Positions 1-8,374 of a DNA stretch of 19,355 nt are shown in pieces. The position numbers and the translations under genes were made by a program. This DNA is from an uncultured Stomatobaculum sp. GTDB taxonomy: Bacteria; Bacillota; Clostridia; Lachnospirales; Lachnospiraceae. Below the pieces are notes generated by a model. The model was not told the origin of the DNA. It did no database searches and saw only the letters and a list, made by a program, of their open reading frames with translations. The stretch lies in assembly GCA_938010625.1 (NCBI GenBank), contig CALLVJ010000386.1:1-19355 (forward strand). Reading direction: 5' to 3'. Position 1 is the first letter of the stretch. Each line of letters starts with the position of its first letter.

Positions 1-1
1 C

Positions 2-1357
2 TTCGCCGCCGCCGCCGACGAGCGGGGCGCCGGCGCCGTCATGACCGATTCCGAGGGGGTCGCCCTCGTCGAGGGGCTGGGGATCCCGCTCCTCGTCGTC
101 GACTCCCCGGCGTCCGCGCTCGGGCGGGCCGCCGCCGCGATACTGGGGGAGCCCGCCTCGCAGCTGGACGCCTACGCGATAACCGGGACCAACGGCAAGA
201 CGACGACCGCCTACATGCTCGACTCCATCCTCGCGGCCCTCGGGCGCCGCAGCGGGCTCATCGGGACGGTGGAGATCCGCTTGGCGGACACGGTCGTGCC
301 CGCCCGCCTGACGACGCCGATGCCCGACGAGCTGCAGAGCTACCTGGCCTTCCACGCCCGCGCGGGCGGCACCGACGTGGTCATGGAGGCGTCCAGCCAC
401 GCCCTCGCCCAGCGCCGCACGGACCCCGTCCGCTTCTCGGTCGCCGGGTTCGCGAACCTCACGCAGGACCACCTGGACTTCCACTCCTCGATGGAGGAGT
501 ACTACCGGGCCAAGGCGAGCCTGTTCACGCCGGAGCGCTGTCGCCACGCCGTCGTGAACGTCGACGGGCGATGGGGCCGGCGCCTCCTGGCGGAGGCCGC
601 GGGAAGGCTCCCGGGGACGGTCGCGGCGCTGGCGGTGGAGGGCCCGTGCGGCGATCTGCCCGACGGCGTCGTCGGATGGACCGTCACGCGGACCGCCGGG
701 CCGGACTTCACGCTGGAGAGCGCCGACGGGCGCAGGTTCGCCACGTCCACCTCCCTGCCGGGCCGCTTCAACGTGGCCAACGCCGCCCTCGCCTCGGCCA
801 TGGCGCTGACCGCCGGATACGCGCCGGACGACCTCGCCCGCGCTCTGCCCGACGGCGTCAGCCCCGTCGTCCCCGGCCGGATGGAGACGATATCCGACAG
901 GCCCCGGGTCGTCGTCGACTTCGCGCACAACACAGGGGCGCTCGTCGAGGCCATGCGGGCCCTGCGCCCCTCGACCGCCGGCAGGCTCATCGTGCTCACC
1001 GGCTCCGCCGGGCAGCGCGACGCCGGCAAGCGCCCGGCCATGGGCGAGGCAGTGGCCACGCACGCCGACCTCGTCTACATCACCGACGACGACCCGCACG
1101 ACGAGGACCCCGCCGCCATCCGCCGGGAGGTCATCGCCGGCGCGCTCGGCCACGGCACGCCCGTCGTCGAGATCGCCAACCGGGCGGAGGCCATCGCCCG
1201 CTGCATTCGGGAGGCCGAGAACGGCGATACCATTCTCCTTGCGGGACGCGGTCACGAAACCGTCCAGGAAGTGGCCGGAGTCCCCGTCGAACTCGACGAT
1301 CGCGCAGAAGCCCGGCGTGCGCTCCGAACGCGGGCAGTGGAGGAGATGAGGGCATGA
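2..1357 (+). CDS. murE: MurE-type UDP-MurNAc-tripeptide synthetase, 5'-truncated by window edge
   Basis: Cytoplasmic Mur ligase that adds the third stem amino acid to UDP-MurNAc-L-Ala-D-Glu using ATP. The frame is open from base 2 without a start codon, and residues before the ATG at 41 (FAAAADERGAGAVM) fit the family N-terminal domain, so the gene begins outside the window and 41 is an internal Met. Seen: P-loop GTNGKTTT (about 190-213), the central-domain stretch DHLDFHSSMEEYYRAKASLF with its conserved Lys, and the C-terminal domain with VDFAHNTGAL and a closing GRGHE. 451 residues are visible; the family is usually about 490-520. The DNPR motif that binds meso-DAP is replaced by DDDPHDED (1085-1108), which argues for another third residue such as Lys or Orn (inference). 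The TGA overlaps the murF ATG (ATGA). High-GC actinobacterial codon use. Identity sure; amino-acid specificity not. Confidence 0.93.
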   Translation, partial: FAAAADERGAGAVMTDSEGVALVEGLGIPLLVVDSPASALGRAAAAILGEPASQLDAYAITGTNGKTTTAYMLDSILAALGRRSGLIGTVEIRLADTVVPARLTTPMPDELQSYLAFHARAGGTDVVMEASSHALAQRRTDPVRFSVAGFANLTQDHLDFHSSMEEYYRAKASLFTPERCRHAVVNVDGRWGRRLLAEAAGRLPGTVAALAVEGPCGDLPDGVVGWTVTRTAGPDFTLESADGRRFATSTSLPGRFNVANAALASAMALTAGYAPDDLARALPDGVSPVVPGRMETISDRPRVVVDFAHNTGALVEAMRALRPSTAGRLIVLTGSAGQRDAGKRPAMGEAVATHADLVYITDDDPHDEDPAAIRREVIAGALGHGTPVVEIANRAEAIARCIREAENGDTILLAGRGHETVQEVAGVPVELDDRAEARRALRTRAVEEMRA

Positions 1358-2749
1358 TCCCGGTCAAGCTCGCCGCCGTGGCCGAGGACTGCGGCGGCAG
1401 ATTCCACCGCCGCGCCGGCACGGCCGTGACGGACGAGGCTGTCCGGGGCCTGGAGACGGACACCCGGCGGCTGTCCGAAGGCGAGGTCTTCGCGGCCATC
1501 AAGGGCGAGCGCGTCGACGGGGCGAGCCTGGCGGGCCAGGCGCTGGCCGCCGGCGCGGTCGCCGTCGTGACGGCCGACCCGCAGGCCGCATCGGCGTCGG
1601 GCGCCCCTCCCGAACGCCTCGTCGTCGTCGACGACGTCCAGGCCGCCGTCGGCCGGCTCGCCGCAGCGAACCTCGAACGGGCCCGCCGGACCGGCAACCC
1701 GGACCTGCGAGTGGTCGCCGTGACCGGCTCGGTCGGCAAGACGACCACCAAAGACCTCCTGGCGGGCCTCCTCTCCTCCCGAGGCCCGGTCGTCGCGCCC
1801 CCCGGCTCCTTCAACAACGAGCTCGGCCTGCCCCTGACCGTCCTGCGCACGGGGGCCGACACGGCCTCCCTCGTCCTGGAGATGGGGGCCGACCACGTCG
1901 GCAACATCGACTACCTGACGTCGATCGCCCCGCCGGACGTCTCGGCGGTCCTGGCCGTCGCCCGCGCCCACCTGGGGGAGTTCGGCGGGATCGACAACGT
2001 GGCGCGCGCCAAATCGGAGCTCGTCTCGGGAACCCGCGAGGGCGGGACGGTGGTCCTCAACGCCGACGACGAGCGCGTTGCGGCCATGGCGTCCAAGGCC
2101 CGCGGACCGGTCGTGACCTTCTCCGCCGCGGGACGCGGCGACGTCTCGGCCGCCGACGTCAGGACGGGAGCCGACGGGCGCGCCAGCTTCACACTCGTCA
2201 CCCCGGAGGGCGCATGGCCGGTGACCCTGCGCCTCGTCGGCGAGCACCATGTGGCCAACGCGCTGGCCGCCGCGGCCGTGGCGCGCGCGCTGGGGGTCGA
2301 CCCCCGGCCGGCACGGCGCTGCCAGCCCGCACCGCATGGACGTCTTCGAGGCCGGCGGGGCGACCGTCATCGACGACGCGTACAACGCCAACCCGGATTC
2401 GATGCGGGCCGGGCTGAGGGGCCTGGAGCGCATCGGCGCGGGACGGCGCAAGCTGGCCGTCCTGGGCGAGATGCTCGAGCTGGGCGGCGAATCCGAGGCG
2501 GAGCACGCGAGCCTGGGCGAGGAGGTCGGCCGGGCGGGGGTCTCGCTGCTCGCCTGCCTGCCGGGCACCCGGGCCCTGTCGCAAGCCGCAGCGGACGCCG
2601 GGGTGGGCGTCCACGACGCCCCGGACGCAGCGGACGCCCTGGCGTGGCTGAGGGCGACCCTCGCCCCCGGGGACGCCGTGCTGCTCAAGGGTTCGCACGG
2701 ATCGGGCGTGTGGCGCATCGCCGACGCCCTGCGAGAGGAGACGAAGTGA
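1354..2749 (+). CDS. murF: MurF, UDP-MurNAc-tripeptide:D-Ala-D-Ala ligase, interrupted by an apparent frameshift
   Basis: Adds D-Ala-D-Ala to the UDP-MurNAc tripeptide in the cytoplasm. It starts at the ATG overlapping the murE stop, preceded by GGAGGAG. The first frame reads the N-terminal domain, the P-loop TGSVGKTTT (1723-1749), PGSFNNELGLPLTVL and EMGADHVGNI up to ALGVDP (about 2303), then turns into Arg/Pro-rich nonsense. The true C-terminal part continues in the next frame: SPHRMDVFEAGG, DDAYNANPDSM, LGEMLELGG, LLKGSHGSG, ending at the TGA at 2747-2749. The switch lies near the C run at 2301-2305. Either one extra base is present or about 17-20 bases are lost, since the linker between VDP and SPHRM looks short for the family. 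As written the protein would be broken and would read on through mraY's frame. Because MurF is essential, sequencing or assembly error is likelier than a real pseudogene. Confidence 0.85.
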
Positions 2750-3834
2750 TGCTCTCGATCCTCCTGGCCGGAGGCGTCGCCCTGACGGTCACGCTCCTGG
2801 GCACGCCGCTGTTCATCAGGTTCCTCGTCGCCAAGCAGTACGGGCAGTTCATCAGGCAGGACGGCCCGACCAGCCACCAGATCAAGCGCGGCACGCCGAC
2901 GATGGGCGGCGTCATGATCATCCTCGGCACGGTCCTCGGCTACGCCTTCGGCAACGGGGTGACCGGCCGGCCCCCCGACGTCTCGGGCCTGCTCCTCCTC
3001 TTCCTCATGGTCGGGCTCGGATTCATCGGCTTCCTCGACGACTCGGCGAAGATACGGCACAGGCAGTCGCTCGGGCTGACCCCGTGGATGAAGATCGTCG
3101 GCCAGGGCCTGATCGGGATCACCTTCGCGGTCCTCGCCCTGCGCTTCCGGAACAACCAGAACCGCGCCCCCGCCAGCACCCGGATCTCCGTCCTGCGGGA
3201 CTCGGGGCTGGACCTGGCCTTCGCGGGCACGGCCCTCGGCCTCGTGCTCTTCATCGCCTGGGCGAACTTCCTCATCACCGCTTGGTCCAACGCCGTCAAC
3301 CTCACCGACGGCCTCGACGGCCTGGCGACCGGGGCCTCGATGTTCGCCTTCGGCGCCTACACGGTCATCACCATGTGGCAGTCCAACCAGTCGTGCGTCG
3401 GAGTGCTCAGCGCGGCGCCCGGATGCTACAACGTGCGCGACCCGCGCGACCTGGCCATCGTGTGCGCCGCGCTCGTCGGCGCGTGCTTCGGCTTCCTGTG
3501 GTGGAACACCTCGCCCGCGAGGATCTTCATGGGCGACACCGGGTCCCTGGCCCTCGGCGGAGCCTTCGCCGGACTGTCCATCCTCACCCACACCGAAGTC
3601 CTCGCCGTCCTCCTCGGCGGCCTCTTCGTCATCGAGGTGACCTCCGACGTCATCCAGATCGGCTTCTTCAAGGCGACCAGGCGCCGCATATTCCGCATGG
3701 CGCCGCTGCACCACCACTTCGAGCTCGAAGGGTGGAAGGAAGTGACGGTCGTCGTGCGCTTCTGGATCATCCAGGCGCTCCTCATGTGCGCGGGGCTCGG
3801 CCTCTTCTACGCCGAATGGGTGGCGAAGCAGTGA
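2749..3834 (+). CDS. mraY: MraY, phospho-MurNAc-pentapeptide transferase
   Basis: Integral membrane enzyme that moves phospho-MurNAc-pentapeptide from UDP to undecaprenyl phosphate, giving lipid I. It is 361 residues, the family norm, with about ten hydrophobic segments. Visible family motifs are GTPTMGG near residue 48, FLDDSAK (the Mg-binding DD pair) near residue 94, NAVNLTDGLDGLA near 183, and the C-terminal histidine cluster PLHHHFELEGW near 322. A loop with two cysteines (around 215-226) between membrane segments is longer than in E. coli, as is common in actinobacteria. The ATG overlaps the murF stop by one base (TGATG) and follows a GAGAGGAG ribosome site, so it is translationally coupled within the dcw operon. 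No irregularity is seen. Confidence 0.96.
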   Translation: MLSILLAGGVALTVTLLGTPLFIRFLVAKQYGQFIRQDGPTSHQIKRGTPTMGGVMIILGTVLGYAFGNGVTGRPPDVSGLLLLFLMVGLGFIGFLDDSAKIRHRQSLGLTPWMKIVGQGLIGITFAVLALRFRNNQNRAPASTRISVLRDSGLDLAFAGTALGLVLFIAWANFLITAWSNAVNLTDGLDGLATGASMFAFGAYTVITMWQSNQSCVGVLSAAPGCYNVRDPRDLAIVCAALVGACFGFLWWNTSPARIFMGDTGSLALGGAFAGLSILTHTEVLAVLLGGLFVIEVTSDVIQIGFFKATRRRIFRMAPLHHHFELEGWKEVTVVVRFWIIQALLMCAGLGLFYAEWVAKQ

Positions 3835-5294
3835 GCGGCGCGGCCCAGGGGGCGCACGAGCTGGAAGGCAGGCGCATAGCCGTCGTCGGCCTGGGCAAGT
3901 CGGGCAGGGGGTGCCTGGCCGCCCTGGCCGGGCTCGGACGGGTCCGGCTGAGCGCATGGGACGCCGCCGAGGACGCCCTCGGCGGCTTGGACGCCGTCCC
4001 CCTCGACGCCGCCGGGCACTCGGAGGATCCCGCCGACTTGGCCTCGCGGGTGCTGGCGTGGAAGCCCGACGTCGTCATCCCCGCGCCGGCCGTCCCCGAG
4101 ACCGGCGCGCTCTTCGCCGCCGTCGAGGGCGCCGGGGTCCCGCTGTGGAGCGAGATCGAACTGGCGTGGCGGCTGCGGGCCGTCGACGGGGGAGAAGCCG
4201 CGCCGTGGCTGTGCGTGACCGGCACGAACGGCAAGACGACGACCACCGGAATGACCGCGTCCATCCTGAGGGCGGCCGGGCTGGGCGGACTGGCCGTGGG
4301 CAACATCGGCGCGCCGGCGGTCCAGGCCGTCACGCAGACGGGCCCGCACGCCCCGCGCGCCTTCGCCGTCGAGCTCTCCTCCTTCCAGCTGCGGACCACT
4401 CACACCGTCTCGCCTCTGGCGTCCGTGTGCCTCAACGTCGCCGACGACCACCTCGAATGGCACGGAAGCCGCGAAGCCTACTGGGCGGCCAAGGCGCGCG
4501 TCTACGATCGCGTCCGCTCGGCGCGCGTCTACCCGGTGGGAGACCGCCAGGTCGCGCGCATGGTCGAAGGCGCCCCCGCGGGCGCCCGAACCGTCGGCGT
4601 CACGCTCGGGCCTCCGTCGGCCGGCCAGATCGGGCTCGTCGGAGACGTCGTCGCCGACCGGGCCTACGGCGCCGGACGGCCCGACGAAGCCGCCGAGCTG
4701 TTCACCCTTCAGGACCTCGCCCACCTGGCGGCCGGCCCCGGGCTGCCCGCGCACGTCGTGTGGGACGCCCTAGCCGCGGCGGCGCTCGCCCGGGCGGCGG
4801 GGGCGCCGCCCGAATCCGTGCGCCGGGGCCTTCGCGACTTCGCCCCCGGCCGGCACCGCATCGAGACCGTCGCCCGCGTCGGCGGCGTGGCCTACGTCGA
4901 CGACTCGAAGGCGACCAACGCCCACGCCGCGCGGGCCTGTCTGGCCTCCCTGGAGGAGGGGACGGCCGTGTGGATCGTCGGCGGTCTGGCCAAGGGCGCG
5001 CGCTTCGACGGCCTCGTCGAGGACGTCGCGGGCAAGCTGCGCGGAGTCGTGGTCATCGGCGTCGACCAGGAGCCGTGGCGCAGCGCGCTCGCCCGCGCCG
5101 CGGACGTGCCGGCCGTCTACGTGGATCCGCGATCCGGTTCCGTCATGGCCGAGGCCGTGGCCGCGGCGCGGAGGATGGCCGAGCCCGGCGACACGGTGCT
5201 GCTGGCTCCGGCCTGCGCCTCGATGGACCAGTTCGCCTCGTACGCCGAACGCGGGGAGGCCTTCGCCGCCGCGGTGAGGAGTCTGGATGGCTAG
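3831..5294 (+). CDS. murD: MurD, UDP-MurNAc-L-Ala:D-Glu ligase
   Basis: Cytoplasmic Mur ligase that attaches D-Glu to UDP-MurNAc-L-Ala. The start chosen is a GTG at 3831 that overlaps the mraY stop (GTGA); it is immediately followed by the family N-terminal Rossmann-like segment with VVGLGKSGRG. This gives 487 residues, normal for actinobacterial MurD. Seen in order: the N-domain UDP-binding region, P-loop VTGTNGKTTTT (about 4216-4248), AVELSSFQL, NVADDHLEWHGSREAYWAAKARVY with the conserved Lys, and the C-domain with VDDSKATN, WIVGGLAKGARF and LLAPACASMDQF. The ribosome site before the GTG is weak, which fits coupling to mraY translation. Its last 8 bases overlap the start of ftsW. Confidence 0.95.
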   Translation: MSGAAQGAHELEGRRIAVVGLGKSGRGCLAALAGLGRVRLSAWDAAEDALGGLDAVPLDAAGHSEDPADLASRVLAWKPDVVIPAPAVPETGALFAAVEGAGVPLWSEIELAWRLRAVDGGEAAPWLCVTGTNGKTTTTGMTASILRAAGLGGLAVGNIGAPAVQAVTQTGPHAPRAFAVELSSFQLRTTHTVSPLASVCLNVADDHLEWHGSREAYWAAKARVYDRVRSARVYPVGDRQVARMVEGAPAGARTVGVTLGPPSAGQIGLVGDVVADRAYGAGRPDEAAELFTLQDLAHLAAGPGLPAHVVWDALAAAALARAAGAPPESVRRGLRDFAPGRHRIETVARVGGVAYVDDSKATNAHAARACLASLEEGTAVWIVGGLAKGARFDGLVEDVAGKLRGVVVIGVDQEPWRSALARAADVPAVYVDPRSGSVMAEAVAAARRMAEPGDTVLLAPACASMDQFASYAERGEAFAAAVRSLDG

Positions 5295-6720
5295 AGACGT
5301 CCGCGGCGGACCGCCCCGCTTCGGGGCGAAGGCCCAGAAGGCCGGTCGGCGTCCGCGCCCGGCCCGCGGGGACGCCGCCTCGCACGGGCGGATGACCCGC
5401 GCGGGATCCTCCGGCGGCGAGGTCGAACGCGCCCCCGTCCGCGCCGTCGACGCCCCCGGCCGGGAGCCCGCCGCCGTCGACCGCGACGTCCGGGACGCGA
5501 TGCACCAGGCGATCGCGCTCATCCTCGTCTCGGCCACCGTCCTCCTGATCATCGGGATCGTGATGGTCTACTCGGCCACCGCCCCGTCGGCCATCAGATA
5601 CGCGCACGCCAACGGCCTGCCCACCGCCTTCAACACGGCCAACGGGCAGCTCATGTACGCGGCGATCGGCGTCGTCCTGACCGCCGCGGCGGCCTTCGTC
5701 CCGCTGCGCCTGTACGAGCGCATGGCCGACGCGGTCTTCGTGTGCGGCATCCTCCTCCAGCTCGCCGTGCTCTCCCCTCTGGGAAGCGCAGTGGCGGGCA
5801 ACACGAACTGGATCAGCCTGGGGCCCATTCGCGTCCAACCCTCCGAGTTCCTCAAGCTGGCCACGATCCTCTGGCTGGCCGCCCGGCTCGGCGGAATGCG
5901 ACGGGACGACTGGCGGATCTCCTCGTTCCTCCTGCCGACGTGGTGGCCGTGGCCGGCGCATCTGCGCGGGCGCTACACCATGCCCGTCGGCACGGGGGCG
6001 ATCGCCGCCCTGGCCGCGGTCCTGGCCGGCTTCGACATGGGGACCGCCATGGTCTTCGCCCTTATCTGCGCGGGCATCTTCTGGCTGGCGGGCATGCCCG
6101 GACGGTACTTCATGTGGATCGGCGGGCTCGGGGTCTTCGGGGCCGCCGTGCTCGTGGCCGTGAACCCGTCCCGGCTCACCCGGATCAAGGAGTACCTGGA
6201 CACGCTGCTCAGCCAGCCGGACGCGCTCAACCCCACGCAGGCCGACTTCGCCCTGTGGGCCTTCGGCTCGGGCGGACTGTCGGGAGGCGGCCTGGGCACG
6301 GGAATCGAGAAGTGGCCGGGGAACCTGGCCGAGGCCCAGAACGACTTCATCTTCGCCGTCATCGGAGAGGAGCTCGGCATGTTCGGCTGCCTCGTCGTCG
6401 TGGCGATGTTCATCGTGCTCGGATGGGGCCTGGTGAGGATCTGCCTGGCGCACCCCTCGCGCTTCGCCTCGCTGGCGTGCGGCGGCATCGCCGTGTGGAT
6501 GTGCGGCCAGGCGATAGCCAACATGCTCGTCGTCACCGGCGTGCTGCCCGTCTTCGGGGTCCCGCTGCCCCTCGTCTCGCAAGGGGGGTCGGCCGTCGTC
6601 GCCTGCCTGCTGGCCGTCGGCTTCGCCGTGGCGTGCGCCATGGACGCCCCCGGAGTGCGGGCCTCCTTCCGAGTCCCCAGGAGACTCGCCTACCGGGCCA
6701 GAGCCGTCGTGAAGGGATAG
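5287..6720 (+). CDS. ftsW: FtsW, SEDS-family septal peptidoglycan glycosyltransferase
   Basis: Polytopic membrane polymerase that links lipid II into glycan strands at the division septum together with a class B PBP. It is 477 residues. A basic, Arg/Gly/Pro-rich cytoplasmic tail of about 73 residues precedes the first membrane segment (about 75-96, ending MVYSA). Family motifs follow: GNTNWISLGPIRVQPSEFLKLA (about 176-196), DMGTAMV where DLGTA is usual, AQNDFIFAVIGEELG with the presumed catalytic Asp353, and PLPLVSQGGSA near 426. The ATG lies inside the end of murD (8-base overlap) after a GAGGAG ribosome site. Its place between murD and murG separates it from RodA, the paralogue of cell elongation. 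A downstream Met36 is an alternative start and would drop half the tail. Confidence 0.94.
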   Translation: MARDVRGGPPRFGAKAQKAGRRPRPARGDAASHGRMTRAGSSGGEVERAPVRAVDAPGREPAAVDRDVRDAMHQAIALILVSATVLLIIGIVMVYSATAPSAIRYAHANGLPTAFNTANGQLMYAAIGVVLTAAAAFVPLRLYERMADAVFVCGILLQLAVLSPLGSAVAGNTNWISLGPIRVQPSEFLKLATILWLAARLGGMRRDDWRISSFLLPTWWPWPAHLRGRYTMPVGTGAIAALAAVLAGFDMGTAMVFALICAGIFWLAGMPGRYFMWIGGLGVFGAAVLVAVNPSRLTRIKEYLDTLLSQPDALNPTQADFALWAFGSGGLSGGGLGTGIEKWPGNLAEAQNDFIFAVIGEELGMFGCLVVVAMFIVLGWGLVRICLAHPSRFASLACGGIAVWMCGQAIANMLVVTGVLPVFGVPLPLVSQGGSAVVACLLAVGFAVACAMDAPGVRASFRVPRRLAYRARAVVKG

Positions 6721-6725
6721 CCGAT

Positions 6726-7802
6726 ATGAGCCTGAGCTTCGTCCTGGCCGGCGGCGGCACCGCCGGCCATGTAACCCCGAATATTGCCTTGCTCCCGGCT
6801 CTTCGCGAGGCGGGCTATACAGTCCTCTACATCGGCTCCTACGCGGGCATGGAACGCAAATTAATCGAAGCGACCGGCACGCCCTACCGCGGCATTGCCT
6901 CTGGAAAACTGCGCCGCTACTTTGACTGGAAGAACTTTACCGACCCCTTCCGCGTCTTGAAAGGCTACGGCGAAGCCAAAACCATTCTGCGCGACTTTCA
7001 GCCGGATCTCATCTTCTCGAAGGGAGGCTATGTGGCAGTTCCCGTGGTGCGCGCCGCCAAGCGCCTCCACATCCCCGCTGTGATTCACGAGTCGGATATG
7101 ACGCCGGGACTTGCAAACCGCCTCTCCTACAGCGCAGCTACCAAAATCTGCTGTAACTTTCCTGAGACACTTGCACTGCTTCCAAAGGATAAGGCTGTGC
7201 TCACCGGCTCGCCCATCCGCGCCGAGCTCCTCTCCGGCAGTCGGGAAGCAGCGCTTGCCCTGACCGGTTTCTCCGCAGAACGCCCGGTGCTCCTCGTGAT
7301 TGGGGGCAGTCTAGGATCCCGCGCGGTCAATGCAGCCGTCCGCGACGCACTCCCCGAACTCCTGAAACAGTTTCAAGTACTGCACATCGCCGGCAAAAAC
7401 AATCTGGATCCCGCGCTTGCAAATACGCCGGGTTATCTCCAATTTGAATATGTCTCGGAAGAACTGAAAGACTACTTTGCCCTCGCCGACATTATGGTGA
7501 GCCGCGCCGGTGCCAATGCGATCTGTGAGATTCTCGCACTTCGAAAACCCAATGTTCTGATACCGCTCTCCGCAAAGGCAAGCCGAGGCGACCAGATTCT
7601 GAACGCGCGCTCTTACGAAAAACAGGGCTACTCCCGCGTTCTCGAGGAAGAAGCCCTGTCGCGTGCAAATCTGCTCACCGCCGTGCAGGATACCTATGCC
7701 AATCGCGCACGCTACCTCGCCGCGATGGAGGCGGGCGGCGGTGCAAACGGTGTGGCTCAGGTCATGTCGGTGATTGAAGCTGTGGCTGCCGGACGCCGGT
7801 AA
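6726..7802 (+). CDS. murG: MurG, lipid II-forming GlcNAc transferase, apparently chimeric at its N-terminus
   Basis: GT28 glycosyltransferase on the inner face of the membrane that adds GlcNAc to lipid I to make lipid II. It is 358 residues, the usual length. The glycine-rich loop GGGTAGH (residues 9-15), a second glycine-rich stretch VIGGSLGSRAVN and the donor-site stretch SRAGANAICEI are visible. The first about 16 codons are pure G/C-ending codons continuous with ftsW, and the ATG sits 5 bases after the ftsW stop with AAGGGA upstream, as in an actinobacterial dcw operon. From codon 16 on, codons such as gta, aat, att, tta, aaa and gaa become frequent and HVTPNIALLPAL is the Bacillota-type continuation, where actinobacteria usually have HVNPL. 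The frame stays open because the join falls inside a conserved motif. The 3' end overlaps the convergent rhomboid gene by 46 bases. No murC follows. Confidence 0.88.
   Translation: MSLSFVLAGGGTAGHVTPNIALLPALREAGYTVLYIGSYAGMERKLIEATGTPYRGIASGKLRRYFDWKNFTDPFRVLKGYGEAKTILRDFQPDLIFSKGGYVAVPVVRAAKRLHIPAVIHESDMTPGLANRLSYSAATKICCNFPETLALLPKDKAVLTGSPIRAELLSGSREAALALTGFSAERPVLLVIGGSLGSRAVNAAVRDALPELLKQFQVLHIAGKNNLDPALANTPGYLQFEYVSEELKDYFALADIMVSRAGANAICEILALRKPNVLIPLSAKASRGDQILNARSYEKQGYSRVLEEEALSRANLLTAVQDTYANRARYLAAMEAGGGANGVAQVMSVIEAVAAGRR
6747..6776. other. Putative chimeric join between two genomes
   Basis: Composition, codon use and gene context all change here. Upstream lies a high-GC actinobacterial dcw cluster and downstream a mid-GC Lachnospiraceae-like region. 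The segment from about 6750 to 6771 encodes GGGTAGHV with codons acceptable to both genomes, so a short identical stretch could have bridged two contigs in a metagenome assembly. No insertion sequence, direct repeat, tRNA or integrase is visible at the point, which speaks against a mobile-element boundary. The exact base cannot be fixed by eye. Confidence 0.8.
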
Positions 7803-8371
7803 AAGAGAATTGCGAGCAAAAAGCCGACAAACAGACCGCCGGCATGCGCCGCGTTGTCGACGCCCTCCGAGCTGAAACCGACCAGCAGCATCACTCCCGA
7901 AAAGAAAAGCAGATTCCGGATGCGAAACTGCTCAAAGCACCCTCCGTTTCGCAGCAGGACCCAGATCAGGCCGCCGAGGACGCCAAACACTGCCCCTGAA
8001 GCGCCCGCGCTGACCACAGCCTGTCCGCTCCAGTACTCGACTGCCAACGAGCATGCCGAGGCGCCGATCGCGGAGAGCAGATAAAACAAGAGGTACTTTC
8101 CGCTCCCGAGCGCGTGCTCAAGACTGTCACCGGTGACAAAGAGCACGAACATATTATTGCCGAGATGCCGTATGCCAAAGTGCAGGAAAGCTGCCGTGAG
8201 CAGCCGCCAGTACTCATGCTTCTCTATGAGATAGGGGGTATAGCTCGCGCCGTAGCGGATCAGAACCTCGCTGTCACCCGCGCCGCCGCGGAGCGACACA
8301 TAGAGAAAAATCAGTATATTGATTGTAATCAGCAGATCGGTGACCGGCGCATTGCGTTTTCTCCCGTACAT
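7757..8371 (-). CDS. Rhomboid-family intramembrane serine protease
   Basis: A 204-residue polytopic membrane protein of about six hydrophobic segments. It carries the rhomboid signature: catalytic serine in GASGAVFG (Ser125), catalytic histidine in AHAGG (His176), and the upstream HFGIRHLGNNMF motif (His64, His69, Asn72-73) that lines the active site. Family members cut membrane proteins within or near their membrane segments; the substrate here is unknown. It starts three bases after the HIT gene stop, with GAAAGG about 12 bases upstream inside that gene, so the two form an operon. Its last 14 or so codons run antisense to the end of murG (46-base convergent overlap). The C-terminal tail after the last membrane segment is short and non-conserved. 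Family is clear; biological role is not. Confidence 0.92.
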   Translation of the reverse strand: MYGRKRNAPVTDLLITINILIFLYVSLRGGAGDSEVLIRYGASYTPYLIEKHEYWRLLTAAFLHFGIRHLGNNMFVLFVTGDSLEHALGSGKYLLFYLLSAIGASACSLAVEYWSGQAVVSAGASGAVFGVLGGLIWVLLRNGGCFEQFRIRNLLFFSGVMLLVGFSSEGVDNAAHAGGLFVGFLLAILFYRRPAATASITDMT

Positions 8372-8374
8372 TCG

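Noticed and set aside
571..3834. Continuous 1087-codon + frame covering parts of murE, murF and mraY
   Set aside because: It strings together an out-of-frame part of murE, the frameshifted murF and mraY. Only the mraY part and the murF 5' part are real in that frame; the length reflects high GC and the murF frameshift.
1252..3957. 901-codon open frame on the minus strand
   Set aside because: Antisense to four well-identified Mur genes, with low-complexity Arg/Gly/Glu/Asp composition typical of the shadow strand in very GC-rich DNA and no family motif.
6700..6850. Mobile-element or phage insertion at the composition break
   Set aside because: No transposase, terminal inverted repeat, target duplication, integrase or tRNA is seen, and the frame of murG passes unbroken through the join.
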